The notes beneath the pieces are model-generated. The model was not told the DNA's origin, ran no database searches, and saw only the letters and a list, made by a program, of their open reading frames with translations. DNA of 63,167 nucleotides. Origin: Bacteroidales bacterium UBA6244 (GTDB lineage: Bacteria; Bacteroidota; Bacteroidia; Bacteroidales; F082). The first letter of the stretch is position 1; each line of letters begins with the position of its first letter. Position numbers and translations under genes: made by a program. The stretch is taken from the NCBI GenBank assembly GCA_002440885.1, contig DJVY01000186.1, forward strand, positions 1 through 63,167, in the 5' to 3' direction. Shown here one piece after another: positions 18,172 through 27,130 of the stretch.

Positions 18172-18887
18172 AAAGGTTGCTTGTTTTTTGGATCTTGATC
18201 AGGATCGGCAACTTCGATAGGCTTGGAAGATTGATTTACAAAGTCATCATAACTCATTTCATTTCCTTCCTCATCGAAATACTTCCAATCACCAATTTGC
18301 TCACCTTTGCTGTAAGCTCCAATAAGCTGTGGTTTCCCGTCGGGATAATACAGAAAGAACTCTCCCTCTAAAAGATCATTAAAATAGGTGCCGCGGGTCA
18401 TAAGGCTTCCATCCGGAAAATACTTTAGTAAAGGGCCTTGTTTTTTTCCCTTCTTATAGATGACAATTTCGGCAGCTTGCGTTGTGCCGGGATAGTAGGT
18501 AAGGCTTTCTCCTTCAAGATTTCCAAGTATATAATGCTCTTTTGAGAGGAGTTTGTCTGTACTGTCGGCATAGTAAAGCCAGGTACTGTCCTTTTGCTGG
18601 TCGATGTATTTCCCAACGGCCATAACATTGCCGGTAGGGTAGTAGGTGGTGCTTTGGGCTATTCGTCCGTTGTTACTAAAAACAACCGAAGCTCTTTTTT
18701 TTCCATCTTCATAATAGTGGGTAAACTCGCCAATAGGAATCCCATGCTGAAATTGACCTGTGGTTTTAAGTTTTCCGTTGGCATACATGTTTTGCCATGG
18801 TCCGTTTTTTTCGGAAGACTCCTGCCCTGATACGAGGTTGATTAAAGAAAACAGGATCAACGCGACACAAAATATCTTTTTCATCAT
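18168..18887 (-). CDS. YwqK/MORN-variant repeat protein, secreted
   Basis: A 240-residue exported protein. A signal peptide (MMKKIFCVALILFSLINLVSGQ) precedes a series of YwqK/MORN-variant beta-hairpin repeats: G.....YY.DGK, YYPTGNVMAVGKY, YFPDGSLMTRGTY, YYPDGKPQLIGAYSKGEQIGDWKYFDEEGNE. Such proteins are often annotated as antitoxins because of YwqK, but there is no toxin gene beside it, so a structural or periplasmic role is more likely. Its start (18887 or 18884) is only about 65 bases from the divergent recR start, so the two promoters lie back to back or overlap. The longer upstream frame is probably not translated. Confidence 0.75.
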   Translation of the reverse strand: MMKKIFCVALILFSLINLVSGQESSEKNGPWQNMYANGKLKTTGQFQHGIPIGEFTHYYEDGKKRASVVFSNNGRIAQSTTYYPTGNVMAVGKYIDQQKDSTWLYYADSTDKLLSKEHYILGNLEGESLTYYPGTTQAAEIVIYKKGKKQGPLLKYFPDGSLMTRGTYFNDLLEGEFFLYYPDGKPQLIGAYSKGEQIGDWKYFDEEGNEMSYDDFVNQSSKPIEVADPDQDPKNKQPF

Positions 18888-18897
18888 GACCTTCAAT

Positions 18898-18933
18898 TTT
18901 GATGTGAAATATTTTTCAAACATACTACCTTTG
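18898..18933 (+). promoter_or_regulatory. candidate promoter of recR
   Basis: TTTG (18898-18901) and TACCTTTG (18926-18933) match the Bacteroidota -33/-7 pattern with 24 bases between them. The putative recR TTG start is 20 bases downstream. The -33 box lies just upstream of the divergent YwqK-like start codon, so activity of the two genes may interfere. Confidence 0.55.
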
Positions 18934-18952
18934 CAGCTAAATTTGTAATAAA

Positions 18953-19567
18953 TTGAACGAATACTCATCAAAATTATTGGAAAATGCCGTAAATGAGCTG
19001 TCGCGGTTACCGGGTATTGGAAAAAGATCAGCCTTGCGCATGGCTTTGTTTATTTTGAAGGAAAACCCTGTTTATGCTGCCAACCTGGCCCAATCGATCG
19101 TTACCATGCGCAACGACATCAGGTTTTGCTTGCAGTGTCACAATATTTCCGACAAGGAGGTTTGTGAGATATGTGCTAACCCAAAACGCAACAGCAGCCT
19201 TATTTGCGTAGTGGAAGATACCCGCGATGTGATTGCCATCGAAAAAACAACGCAATTCGATGGGCATTATCATGTTCTTGGGGGGGTTATAAATCCAATG
19301 GATGGCATTGGGCCTAATGATCTAACCATCGCTAACCTGATAAAAAGAGTGGGAGATCAAAGTGTTGAAGAAGTGATTCTGGCCTTGCCAGCAACCGTGG
19401 AAGGCGATACAACCAATTACTATATTTACAAGATGCTTCACCTGTTTGACGTTAGCATAACAAGCATTGCACGGGGTGTGGCTATTGGCGACGAATTACA
19501 ATACGCTGACGAAATTACGCTGGGCAGATCGATTGCCAACCGGCTGCCATTCGATCAAAACAGGTAA
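18953..19567 (+). CDS. recR: Recombination protein RecR
   Basis: Zinc-finger and Toprim protein of the RecFOR pathway, 204 residues. The N-terminal helix-hairpin-helix reads LSRLPGIGKRSALRMA. A C4-type zinc finger has CLQCHNISDKEVCEICANPKR split as CLQC and CEIC. The Toprim domain carries CVVEDTRDVIAIE and is followed by ILALPATVEGDTT and the end SITSIARGVAIGDELQYADEITLGRSI in pieces. Translation probably starts with TTG at 18953 (NEYSSKLLENAV), because no ATG occurs near the conserved N-terminus. RecF is encoded at 15,011, so two parts of RecFOR lie close here. It convergently faces the small gene at 19568. Confidence 0.93.
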   Translation: MNEYSSKLLENAVNELSRLPGIGKRSALRMALFILKENPVYAANLAQSIVTMRNDIRFCLQCHNISDKEVCEICANPKRNSSLICVVEDTRDVIAIEKTTQFDGHYHVLGGVINPMDGIGPNDLTIANLIKRVGDQSVEEVILALPATVEGDTTNYYIYKMLHLFDVSITSIARGVAIGDELQYADEITLGRSIANRLPFDQNR

Positions 19568-19804
19568 TCAGCCAAACATATCGAGACTCTCGGATGCTTT
19601 TTCAAACAAGTCAAGTTGGTTGTGTTGAGCGTAGTATTTTTGTGGAACTTTTTTGTCGAAACCTTCGGTAAAGTGTTTAATCCTGCTTTTAATTAATTTG
19701 TTCGGGGTGGTTTTTCTGGCCTCGCAATAGTTCAACAGCGACTGCATTTGCTTAACAGACAGCTTGATGCTCAAGCTTTTAAACTTTCTCTTTCGTTTTT
19801 TCAT
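19568..19804 (-). CDS. Small basic hypothetical protein
   Basis: A 78-residue protein of unknown function, very basic at the N-terminus (KKRKRKFKSLSIKLSVKQMQSLLNYCEARKTTPNKLIKSRI), with a helical middle and an acidic end (LDLFEKASESLDMF). The N-terminal layout, one beta-like strand (SLSIKLS) followed by two helices, is reminiscent of a ribbon-helix-helix DNA-binding fold, but this is only a resemblance. I start at the ATG at 19804; the frame extends to 19843 with hydrophobic residues that look non-native. The stop is immediately next to the recR stop on the other strand. Confidence 0.55.
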   Translation of the reverse strand: MKKRKRKFKSLSIKLSVKQMQSLLNYCEARKTTPNKLIKSRIKHFTEGFDKKVPQKYYAQHNQLDLFEKASESLDMFG

Positions 19805-19917
19805 GCGAAATAAAGGCAAATAGTACACTACAAAGATAAACAAAGAAATGAATTGTGTATATGGTGTAATGTAAGATTATGAATCCTAGTTAAGTATAGG
19901 CAAAACCAAAGGTAACA

Positions 19918-21294
19918 TCAGGCCATTACCTTTATAATTTCATCGGCATAGAATCGGGCTTTTTCGGCAGAGGTGGCTTCAGCGTAAATACGCATGATTG
20001 GTTCTGTATTTGAAGTCCGCACATGTACCCAACCATCACTGAATTCAACTTTAACCCCGTCGATTGTAAGAAGGGGATAGTCTTTATAATGATTAACCAA
20101 ACGATTGTACAAAGCTGCGACATCCATATTAGGATCAAGTTGCAATTTGTTTTTTGAAACAAAATAATCAGGGTAGGTGTTTCGCAGTTGCGAGAGGCTT
20201 AGTTTTATTTTTGCCAAATACGTGAGCATCAGAGCCACACCAACCAACGCATCCCTGCCGTAGTGCAGCTCGGGATAGATGATACCACCATTCCCTTCGC
20301 CACCAATAACGGCATTCATCTGTTTCATCATCTCTACCACATTCACTTCGCCCACGGCTGAAGCAGTGTAGGTACCTCCCCATTTTTCAGTAATGTCGCG
20401 CAAAGCTTTGGTAGAGCTAAGATTAGAGACCGTATTTCCTGGTTTGTTTTGCAGAATATAGTCAGAAACAGCCACCAGAGTATATTCCTCACCAAACATT
20501 TCGCCATTCTCCATTACAAATGCCAATCGATCAACATCCGGATCGACAACGATACCCATATCCGCTTTTTCGCTAATAACCAGCGAGGACAGGTCTGTCA
20601 AATGTTCAGGCAATGGCTCTGGATTGTGAGGGAAGTGCCCGTCAGGAGCACAGTACAGTTCAACGATCTCACTTACTCCCAATCTCTTAAGTAGTGAGGG
20701 AATAGCTATTCCGCCGGTTGAGTTTACTCCATCCACAACGATTTTAAATCCGGCTTGTTTTATCAATTCTATGTCCACCAAATTCAGATTCAGAATCGCA
20801 TCGATATGTTTTTCGATGCTGTCCGTTTCAACAGAAATGTGGCCCAGGTTATTCACGTTTTCAAAAGAAAAGCTTTCGTTTTCAGCCAGATCTAATACCC
20901 TTTCACCTTCAGAACCTGAAATAAATTCACCTTTGGAGTTGAGTAATTTCAAGGCGTTCCATTGGGCAGGATTATGGCTTGCAGTGAGGATAATGCCGGC
21001 ATCAGCATGGTGGCGCACCACCGCCATTTCAACAGTTGGTGTTGTTGATAATCCGGTGTTTATCACACTCACACCCATGGCTGTGAGTGTGGCGTTTACC
21101 AGTTGTTCTACGTTTTCACCGCTTATTCTGGCATCGCGTCCTACCACAAAGCTAAGTTTCTTTCCAGGATTTTTTTCGGCAATGGTAGTAGCGAAAGAGG
21201 CTGTAAATTTAACGATATCAACAGGAGTGAGGTTTGCGCCTGTTTTACCCCCGATTGTTCCTCTGATTCCGGATATAGATTTGATGAGTGTCAT
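19918..21294 (-). CDS. glmM: Phosphoglucosamine mutase
   Basis: Interconverts glucosamine-6-phosphate and glucosamine-1-phosphate for UDP-GlcNAc and peptidoglycan synthesis. The 458-residue protein shows the family order: SISGIRGTIGG near the start, the active-site phosphoserine loop ILTASHNPAQWNALKLL, the metal-binding DPDVDRLAFV, the sugar-binding GEGNGGI and the phosphate-binding loop VRTSNTEPIMRIYAEA. In Bacteroidota this clade is annotated as GlmM, but phosphomannomutase or phosphoglucomutase side activities are possible. I begin at the ATG at 21294 (MTLIKSISGIRG), ten residues after the longest start. Confidence 0.88.
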   Translation of the reverse strand: MTLIKSISGIRGTIGGKTGANLTPVDIVKFTASFATTIAEKNPGKKLSFVVGRDARISGENVEQLVNATLTAMGVSVINTGLSTTPTVEMAVVRHHADAGIILTASHNPAQWNALKLLNSKGEFISGSEGERVLDLAENESFSFENVNNLGHISVETDSIEKHIDAILNLNLVDIELIKQAGFKIVVDGVNSTGGIAIPSLLKRLGVSEIVELYCAPDGHFPHNPEPLPEHLTDLSSLVISEKADMGIVVDPDVDRLAFVMENGEMFGEEYTLVAVSDYILQNKPGNTVSNLSSTKALRDITEKWGGTYTASAVGEVNVVEMMKQMNAVIGGEGNGGIIYPELHYGRDALVGVALMLTYLAKIKLSLSQLRNTYPDYFVSKNKLQLDPNMDVAALYNRLVNHYKDYPLLTIDGVKVEFSDGWVHVRTSNTEPIMRIYAEATSAEKARFYADEIIKVMA

Positions 21295-21362
21295 ATATTT
21301 TCTGATGATGATTTGAGAGCGCAAATGTAGGAAAAGGCCATCAATATCAGATGAATTTAAGA

Positions 21363-21947
21363 TTATAATTGTCCTCTTTCGATAAGTCTGACAATGGTTT
21401 CTATTTGTTTATCTGTGCCTTCAGGGTCGTATTTTACTTTTAAGTTATACCCCCACAATCGAGCGAATGCCTGATAAAAGAAAGCGGTGAAATTTCCTCT
21501 AAGATCCTGAACAAGAGCATAAGAGCAATCGCCTGTTTCTCTGTCGATAAGTTTAATCAGGATTTTCCCTTGCGAGAAGGTCATGTTTTTTAATTCATCG
21601 CCATATTGTTCATTGATTTCTTTCTCTGCTACTTTCATTATTTTCCTCGACTCTCGCTCGTTTTTTGCCTTCTTGAGCAGCTCGTTGTATTTGCGCAGCT
21701 GAATGCCGGCGAGTCTGGCATATGGATATACTTTTTTTACATCACGTATTAGCTTGGTGAGTTGTCTCTTTTCTCTTTTTGTGGTAGGGGAGAGCAGCGA
21801 AAAAACTTCTACTTCGTGCAAATCAACCAAAGGAAGTGTGTCATTCACAACAACAGTGGCTCGCACAGTCATCTGACTAATATGCTGAGCTTGAATGCTT
21901 ATGGCTATACACAATAATATCCAGATAAAAAGTTGCCTCATGGTCAT
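21363..21947 (-). CDS. DUF4294 exported protein
   Basis: A Bacteroidota-specific protein of unknown function (DUF4294), about 194 residues. The signal peptide is MRQLFIWILLCIAISIQAQ. The conserved core runs from HEVEVFSLL through KLIRDVKKVYPYARLA to FSQGKILIKLIDRETGDCSY and FFYQAFARLWGYNLKVKYDPEG. The core has a long helix with a charged surface (KYNELLKKAKNERESRKIMKVAEKEI) that could form a coiled coil. The longest frame begins with GTG at 21953; ATG at 21947 or 21941 is preferred. It lies 35 bases downstream of clpX and may be transcribed with it. Confidence 0.82.
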   Translation of the reverse strand: MTMRQLFIWILLCIAISIQAQHISQMTVRATVVVNDTLPLVDLHEVEVFSLLSPTTKREKRQLTKLIRDVKKVYPYARLAGIQLRKYNELLKKAKNERESRKIMKVAEKEINEQYGDELKNMTFSQGKILIKLIDRETGDCSYALVQDLRGNFTAFFYQAFARLWGYNLKVKYDPEGTDKQIETIVRLIERGQL

Positions 21948-21982
21948 CGGCACATTGAAACAAAAAACGTGCCTAATGGCTA

Positions 21983-23224
21983 TTAAACAGCAGTTTTAAG
22001 TTTTGAAAGCTTTGTCGAGGTGAATTTCTCGGTAGCATATTCAAGCGTGATATTTAAACTTTTTATCCGTTTTTTTCCGGGAAGTTCAAACATGGCATCA
22101 ATTAAAATACCTTCAATGATCGATCTTAACCCCCTTGCTCCCAGTTTAAACTCAATACTTTTCTCAACAATAAAGTCAAGCGCTTTTTCATCGAAGGTCA
22201 GCTCAACGCCATCCATTCCGAAAAGTTTAACAAACTGCTTCGTCAACGCATTTTTTGGTTCAGTTAAAATGCGTTTTAGCGCTGGTTTATCCAGAGGATC
22301 CAGATAGGTAAGCACAGGCATACGACCCACAATTTCAGGAATTAACCCAAACCCTTTCAAATCGCGGGGCGAAATATATTGCAGTAAATTCTCTTTATCT
22401 ACACTTTCTTCATTTGAACCGGAAATAGAGTAACCTACCACATTTGTCCTCAGACGTGCGGCAATGATGCGCTCAATTCCCTGAAACGCGCCACCTGCAA
22501 TAAACAGGATGTTTTTGGTGTCGACGGCTATCATTTTCTGCTCAGGATGTTTGCGACCGCCTTGTGGTGGTACATTAACCAGGGTGCCTTCAAGCAGTTT
22601 GAGTAAGGCCTGCTGAACTCCTTCGCCACTCACATCGCGGGTGATGGAAGGATTATCGCTCTTGCGGGCAATTTTGTCGATTTCGTCAATAAAAATAATA
22701 CCTCGTTCGGCAGAAGCCACATCGTAATCAGCGGCTTGTAACAAACGTGTCAGGATACTTTCCACATCTTCGCCCACATAACCGGCTTCAGTTAAAACAG
22801 TGGCATCGGCAATGGCAAACGGAACGTGGAGCATTCGGGCTATTGTTTTGGCCAGCAGCGTTTTACCTGTTCCTGTGTCGCCTACAAGAATAATATTTGA
22901 TTTCTCGATTTCTACTTCATTTTCATCAAAAGGCTGATCGATACGCTTGTAGTGGTTATATACTGCAACGGCAAGTACTTTTTTCGCATCATCCTGACCA
23001 ATCACATAGCTGTCGAGAAAGGCTTTAATATCGGAAGGTTTTAAGGCTTTTCCGTGTAAGGGCTCATGCGCTTTTCCTTTGGAGCCGGTTTCTTCCTTAA
23101 TAATATCGAGGGCTTGTTCAACACAAAAATTACAAATTTTCGCCTCCATGCCAGAAATCAGCATGTCGGTTTCCGATTCAGGTCGTCCGCAGAAACTACA
23201 GTAGTTATTTGCCTTTTTTGCCAT
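21983..23224 (-). CDS. clpX: ATP-dependent protease ATP-binding subunit ClpX
   Basis: AAA+ unfoldase that feeds substrates to ClpP, 413 residues. It has the N-terminal zinc-binding domain (CSFCGRPE...CNFCVEQA), Walker A GDTGTGKT, Walker B IIFIDEIDK, the pore loop EAGYVGEDVE and, in the C-terminal part, the IGF-like loop region for ClpP docking. The Walker A reads GDTGTGKT instead of the common GPTGSGKT. It lies 35 bases downstream of clpP on the same strand, so tig, clpP and clpX form the usual proteostasis cluster. It also unfolds SsrA-tagged proteins, linking it functionally to smpB at 1043. Confidence 0.97.
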   Translation of the reverse strand: MAKKANNYCSFCGRPESETDMLISGMEAKICNFCVEQALDIIKEETGSKGKAHEPLHGKALKPSDIKAFLDSYVIGQDDAKKVLAVAVYNHYKRIDQPFDENEVEIEKSNIILVGDTGTGKTLLAKTIARMLHVPFAIADATVLTEAGYVGEDVESILTRLLQAADYDVASAERGIIFIDEIDKIARKSDNPSITRDVSGEGVQQALLKLLEGTLVNVPPQGGRKHPEQKMIAVDTKNILFIAGGAFQGIERIIAARLRTNVVGYSISGSNEESVDKENLLQYISPRDLKGFGLIPEIVGRMPVLTYLDPLDKPALKRILTEPKNALTKQFVKLFGMDGVELTFDEKALDFIVEKSIEFKLGARGLRSIIEGILIDAMFELPGKKRIKSLNITLEYATEKFTSTKLSKLKTAV

Positions 23225-23258
23225 GTTTAGGTATTAACCGAAGAGGATTAGTGATTAT

Positions 23259-23936
23259 TTATTTTTTATTTTTCAATAGAACCTCGTCAATCATACCGTA
23301 TTCTTTGGCTTCGGAAGCTGTCATCCAGTAATCACGATCCGAATCTGCCCACACTTTTTTATAGGTTTGACCTGAATGTGAGGAGATGATTTCGTACAGT
23401 TCTTTTTTCAATTTTTGAATCTCACGGGCTGTGATTTCAATATCACTTGCCTGTCCCTGAGCACCACCCATTGGCTGGTGAATCAGGATGCGTGAGTGCT
23501 TAAGTGCGGTTCTTTTGCCTTTCGCGCCGGCACACAGCAGGACAGCGCCCATGGAAGCCGCCATACCTGTACATATGGTAGCCACATCGGGATTAATGTA
23601 CTGCATGGTGTCGTAGATGCCCAAACCGGCGTAAACAGAACCACCCGGTGTGTTCAGGTAAATTTGGATGTCGCGTCCCGAATCGTTCGACTCGAGAAAC
23701 AGCAGCTGAGCCTGGATAATGTTGGCCACGTAATCATCGATAGGAACTCCCAGAAAAATGATACGATCCATCATCAAACGGCTAAACACGTCCATCTGTG
23801 CCACGTTGAGTTGTCTTTCCTCGATGATGGTAGGTGAGATGTAGCTTCCGTAAGCCGAGTTGTAGCGATCGAGCGACAAACTGCTGATGCCCAAATGCCT
23901 GGTGGCGTATTTCCTGAATTCGTTGCTGCTATCCAT
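23259..23936 (-). CDS. clpP: ATP-dependent Clp protease proteolytic subunit ClpP
   Basis: Tetradecameric serine protease, about 225 residues. The catalytic triad is recognisable: Ser in GMAASMGAVLL, His in RILIHQPMGGAQGQ and a later Asp in the DRDYWM region. LNTPGGSVYAGLGIYDTMQ and IFLGVPIDDYVAN are other family blocks. The start is chosen as the ATG at 23936 (MDSSNEFRKYATRH), overlapping the stop of tig by eight bases (ATGGATAG), which indicates translational coupling; a longer frame to 23969 exists. It partners with ClpX encoded just downstream. Confidence 0.96.
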   Translation of the reverse strand: MDSSNEFRKYATRHLGISSLSLDRYNSAYGSYISPTIIEERQLNVAQMDVFSRLMMDRIIFLGVPIDDYVANIIQAQLLFLESNDSGRDIQIYLNTPGGSVYAGLGIYDTMQYINPDVATICTGMAASMGAVLLCAGAKGKRTALKHSRILIHQPMGGAQGQASDIEITAREIQKLKKELYEIISSHSGQTYKKVWADSDRDYWMTASEAKEYGMIDEVLLKNKK

Positions 23937-25293
23937 TGTATTTATTGTTAAGTTCTGTAACAAGTTCATTAAATTTATCTCTGGAAATTTCGGAAGTTTC
24001 CAGCTTTAAGTTGTTCTTAAAGGCTTGAACGAGTTTCGTTCCCTGCAATTCGCGACGAATTTTCTCTTTTTCATTCCCGTTGCTTAGCACCTGGTCGATA
24101 ACGGCATCAATTTCAGGAGAAAGTTCTCCACCTGAGTAAACTTTGAAATAATCGGCTATTCGGTTGCGGATGTCGTCTTCATTAACCCGGGCTTCGTCGC
24201 CGAATTTGAGTTTAATTTTCTCCTCGACCAGTTGCCATTTAAAAGTGCTCTTGTAGCTATTGTATTCGTTTTCAATTTTCTCGGCAGTCATCGTGTCGCG
24301 GTTGGTTTCCAGAAGCCATCTTTTAAGGAAGCTGTCGGGAAGGTGTATATCGCATCTTTCGATGAGAGTGGTCATGGTATTGTCAAGGAAATACTCATCG
24401 CTTTGTTTGGTCGATTGCTTTTTTAATTCCTCGACAATTTTTTCGCGAAATTCCTCTTCGGTGGTGATTTCCATGGTTGGAAAAACATTTTTAAACAGTG
24501 TTTCATCCAGTTCGGCGTTTACCGGACGGAAGATATCTTCCACCACGAACTCGAAATCAGAGGAAGGGATCATAGTATCTGCTCCTTGAATACCCAGCAG
24601 TGTTTTTACCTTGAATTCATCTTCCAGGTCGTTTAAAGGGTTGATTTGCAGCACATCAGCTTTTTTAGCTCCAAGATACTTTTGCTTGTTTTCATCGGCT
24701 TTAACATCTGCCACTTTGATGTAACCCGAGATACCCGGGCTTTCATCTAAGCGGTTGTTGTTTTCATCGAGAGGATATAGTGTGCCTTTAATCGCATCCG
24801 TATTTACCGCCGACTCAACAATTTCTTCGTTTGAAAAACGCACTTTAATGTCGTCGATGGTGTGTTCCAGTTCTTCGCCAGACACCTCTATTTCATAATA
24901 AGGAAAGGTTGTTTCACTGATGAAATCGATGTCAAATTCCGGTGCTAGTCCGATATCGAAAAAATAGTCGAACTCTTTTTGGTTTTCGAAATCCAACTGC
25001 CCCATTTTTTCGAAATTGGGTAGGGGCTCGCCTAATAAACTGATCTTGTTTCCGATCAGATACTCGTTTAACGAACTCGAGGCGAGCTTGTTAATTTCTT
25101 CATGTGCCACAGCGGCAAAGTATTTCTTTTTAATCATCCCCATGGGCACTTTACCGGGTCTAAACCCTGGAATAGTAGCCGTTCTGCGGTAATCGGAAAG
25201 TTGTTTATTTACGATTTCGATATAATCGGATTCCTGAATGTTTACTTGTATCACAGCGCTCAGGTCGCTATTTTTTTCAAGGTTAATGTTCAT
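23929..25293 (-). CDS. tig: Trigger factor
   Basis: Ribosome-bound chaperone of 454 residues. The N-terminal ribosome-binding loop is recognised as GFRPGKVPMGMIKKKYF, containing the GFRxGxxP signature, followed by HEEINKLASSSLNEYL. The middle PPIase-like domain is divergent, with no clear FKBP active-site pattern, as is normal in this phylum. The C-terminal arm region (DEYFLDNTMTTLIERCDIHLPDSFLKRWLLETN in parts) supports the call. It is the first gene of tig-clpP-clpX and starts 30 bases downstream of tRNA-Leu on the same strand, so it may share that promoter region. Confidence 0.94.
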   Translation of the reverse strand: MNINLEKNSDLSAVIQVNIQESDYIEIVNKQLSDYRRTATIPGFRPGKVPMGMIKKKYFAAVAHEEINKLASSSLNEYLIGNKISLLGEPLPNFEKMGQLDFENQKEFDYFFDIGLAPEFDIDFISETTFPYYEIEVSGEELEHTIDDIKVRFSNEEIVESAVNTDAIKGTLYPLDENNNRLDESPGISGYIKVADVKADENKQKYLGAKKADVLQINPLNDLEDEFKVKTLLGIQGADTMIPSSDFEFVVEDIFRPVNAELDETLFKNVFPTMEITTEEEFREKIVEELKKQSTKQSDEYFLDNTMTTLIERCDIHLPDSFLKRWLLETNRDTMTAEKIENEYNSYKSTFKWQLVEEKIKLKFGDEARVNEDDIRNRIADYFKVYSGGELSPEIDAVIDQVLSNGNEKEKIRRELQGTKLVQAFKNNLKLETSEISRDKFNELVTELNNKYNG

Positions 25294-25322
25294 TGAAGAT
25301 AGCTAAATTTGTTCAAACTAAA

Positions 25323-25407
25323 TGGTGCGGATGAAGGGAATCGAACCCCCACGCCTTGCGGCACTAGATCCTAAGTCTAGCGCGTCTACCAATTTCGCCA
25401 CATCCGC
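25323..25407 (-). tRNA. tRNA-Leu (anticodon TAG)
   Basis: Minus-strand cloverleaf with acceptor GCGGATG/CATCCGC, D-loop with GGTAGACGC, anticodon loop CTTAGGA (TAG), a variable arm (GCCGCAAGGCGT) as expected for a class II tRNA, and a T arm GGGGGTTCGATTCCC. The discriminator A is followed by an encoded CCA (25323-25325). Confidence 0.95.
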
Positions 25408-25606
25408 AAATTCCCCGTCGTGAAACGGGCTGCAAATATACTATTTTTTAATCAAATCCAGTTTTTCTATGGTAAATCTAGGCTTGTTTTGCGCAAAAAC
25501 AAACCGAAACAAAAGAAATATCAATATTTAAAACTGTTCGTACACCAAAGACCTACTTTTATCGTTATTTTATCACAATGCTTAAAGGAAACTATTAGAT
25601 ATCGCA

Positions 25607-27115
25607 ATGATCTGGAAATCATCTATTAATGTTATCGCTGTTTTACTTCTGTCGACTCTCTTGCTTGTTTTGTATCAACCACAAAAAGCATATGGACAGG
25701 AGATGTTGGGTCTGACGCTTGGGAATTACAGCGGATCGGCAGGGTTGATGGTGAACCCGGCCATGATAACGAATAACAAAACATTTTTAGACATTAACCT
25801 TGTTTCGGCTGACCTGTTTTTTCATAATAATTTCGCCTTTCTGCCCTCTTCAGATTTCGTTGTGTGGGATCTTTTTAAAAGTGATTACATCTTTCCCACC
25901 TATGGCGACTACGACAAAAATTTTCTCTACTACAAGGATAAATCGTTGAAAGACGCAACTTTCAACTTACGTGTTTTAGGTCCTTCGGCGGTATTACAGG
26001 TTGGGAAACATGGTTTTGGCTTGCAAACCGGCGTTCGCTTTTTTTCATCGGGTAACCGCATACCCTGGGAAATCCCTGTCTTTGGCTACGAAGGTCTTTT
26101 CTACGATCAATTACATGATATTCGTTTTCAGGATTATGACTTTAATTTTACTTCCACTGCCTGGATGGAAGTAGGTCTTTCTTACGCTTACGATGTGTAT
26201 CATTATCTGGATCATAAGGTAACAGTAGGGGTTTCTTTAAAAAAACTTTGGGGATATAGTGGAGCCTCTGTTAAGACACAAAATGTTGACTATGTTGTGT
26301 TTAACGACAGCACCATCAGTGTGGTTAACATGAATGCCGAGGTGGGATTTGCCTTACCGATGGATTATAATGAAAACAGTTTTTCGCCTGTCGATCCGGT
26401 TTTTAAAGGCAGTGGTCTGGGTCTTGATTTGGGAGTGGTGTACGTGAAGAAGAAATCTGTCGACAGGCAAACCTGGCGCGGAGGCCAACTGTGCGCTCAA
26501 ACTTACGATGATTACCTTTACCGTCTCGGGGTTTCTGTGCTTGATATCGGCCGGATAAACTACAAGAGCAACGCCCAACAGCATACCTTTAATAATGTAA
26601 GTGTTTTTTGGGATCAGGCCGATACCCTGCAATACACGACCATGAACCAGCTCATGGGCGACATCAGTACCATCCTTTACGGTGATCCCGATGCCTCACT
26701 TACCGGAACCTCCATTAAAATTGGTCTGCCTACTGCACTTAGTGTGCAGTTCGACTATCACTATATTAAACAGTTTTACGTTGGAGCTTACTGGATACAC
26801 CCATTGCCACTGTATTCCAATTCGTTGCGAAGAGCTCCCATGCTAGCTGTAATACCACGTTACGAAACCCATTATTTAGAGGTAGGCCTGCCTGTTTCTC
26901 TCTATGAGTATCAATATCCCAGAATCGGGCTGTCTGCTCGGTTTTATTTTTTCACCATTGGTACAGAGCGACTTGGAACGTATTTAGGTATGGCCGATAT
27001 GAATGGTTTGGATATCTATGCTTCCATAAAACTCGGAATAGGCAAAGGTTCATGCAAAAACTTGTTTGGCGGTGCTTGTTCAAACGCCAATTTTGGTAAC
27101 AAAAACAAATTCTAA
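25607..27115 (+). CDS. DUF5723 outer-membrane barrel protein
   Basis: A 502-residue Bacteroidota outer-membrane protein of the DUF5723 type. A signal peptide (ending near QPQKAYGQ) is followed by LGLTLGNYSGSAGLMVNPA, the conserved start of the family, and by many amphipathic beta strands with aromatic ends (HGFGLQTGVRFF, AWMEVGLSYAY, HKVTVGVSLKKLWG, LEVGLPVSLYEY). The C-terminus contains CKNLFGGACSN, with two cysteines that could pair. Function is unknown; related proteins often accompany OmpA-like adhesion or surface-assembly genes, which are not in this window. The start is the ATG at 25607, 200 bases after the tRNA-Leu gene. Confidence 0.8.
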   Translation: MIWKSSINVIAVLLLSTLLLVLYQPQKAYGQEMLGLTLGNYSGSAGLMVNPAMITNNKTFLDINLVSADLFFHNNFAFLPSSDFVVWDLFKSDYIFPTYGDYDKNFLYYKDKSLKDATFNLRVLGPSAVLQVGKHGFGLQTGVRFFSSGNRIPWEIPVFGYEGLFYDQLHDIRFQDYDFNFTSTAWMEVGLSYAYDVYHYLDHKVTVGVSLKKLWGYSGASVKTQNVDYVVFNDSTISVVNMNAEVGFALPMDYNENSFSPVDPVFKGSGLGLDLGVVYVKKKSVDRQTWRGGQLCAQTYDDYLYRLGVSVLDIGRINYKSNAQQHTFNNVSVFWDQADTLQYTTMNQLMGDISTILYGDPDASLTGTSIKIGLPTALSVQFDYHYIKQFYVGAYWIHPLPLYSNSLRRAPMLAVIPRYETHYLEVGLPVSLYEYQYPRIGLSARFYFFTIGTERLGTYLGMADMNGLDIYASIKLGIGKGSCKNLFGGACSNANFGNKNKF

Positions 27116-27130
27116 ACTAGATAGCCAACG

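Noticed and set aside
18168..18887. YwqK-like protein as an antitoxin of a toxin-antitoxin pair.
   Set aside because: It has a signal peptide, and no toxin gene is next to it, so the label is probably only historical.
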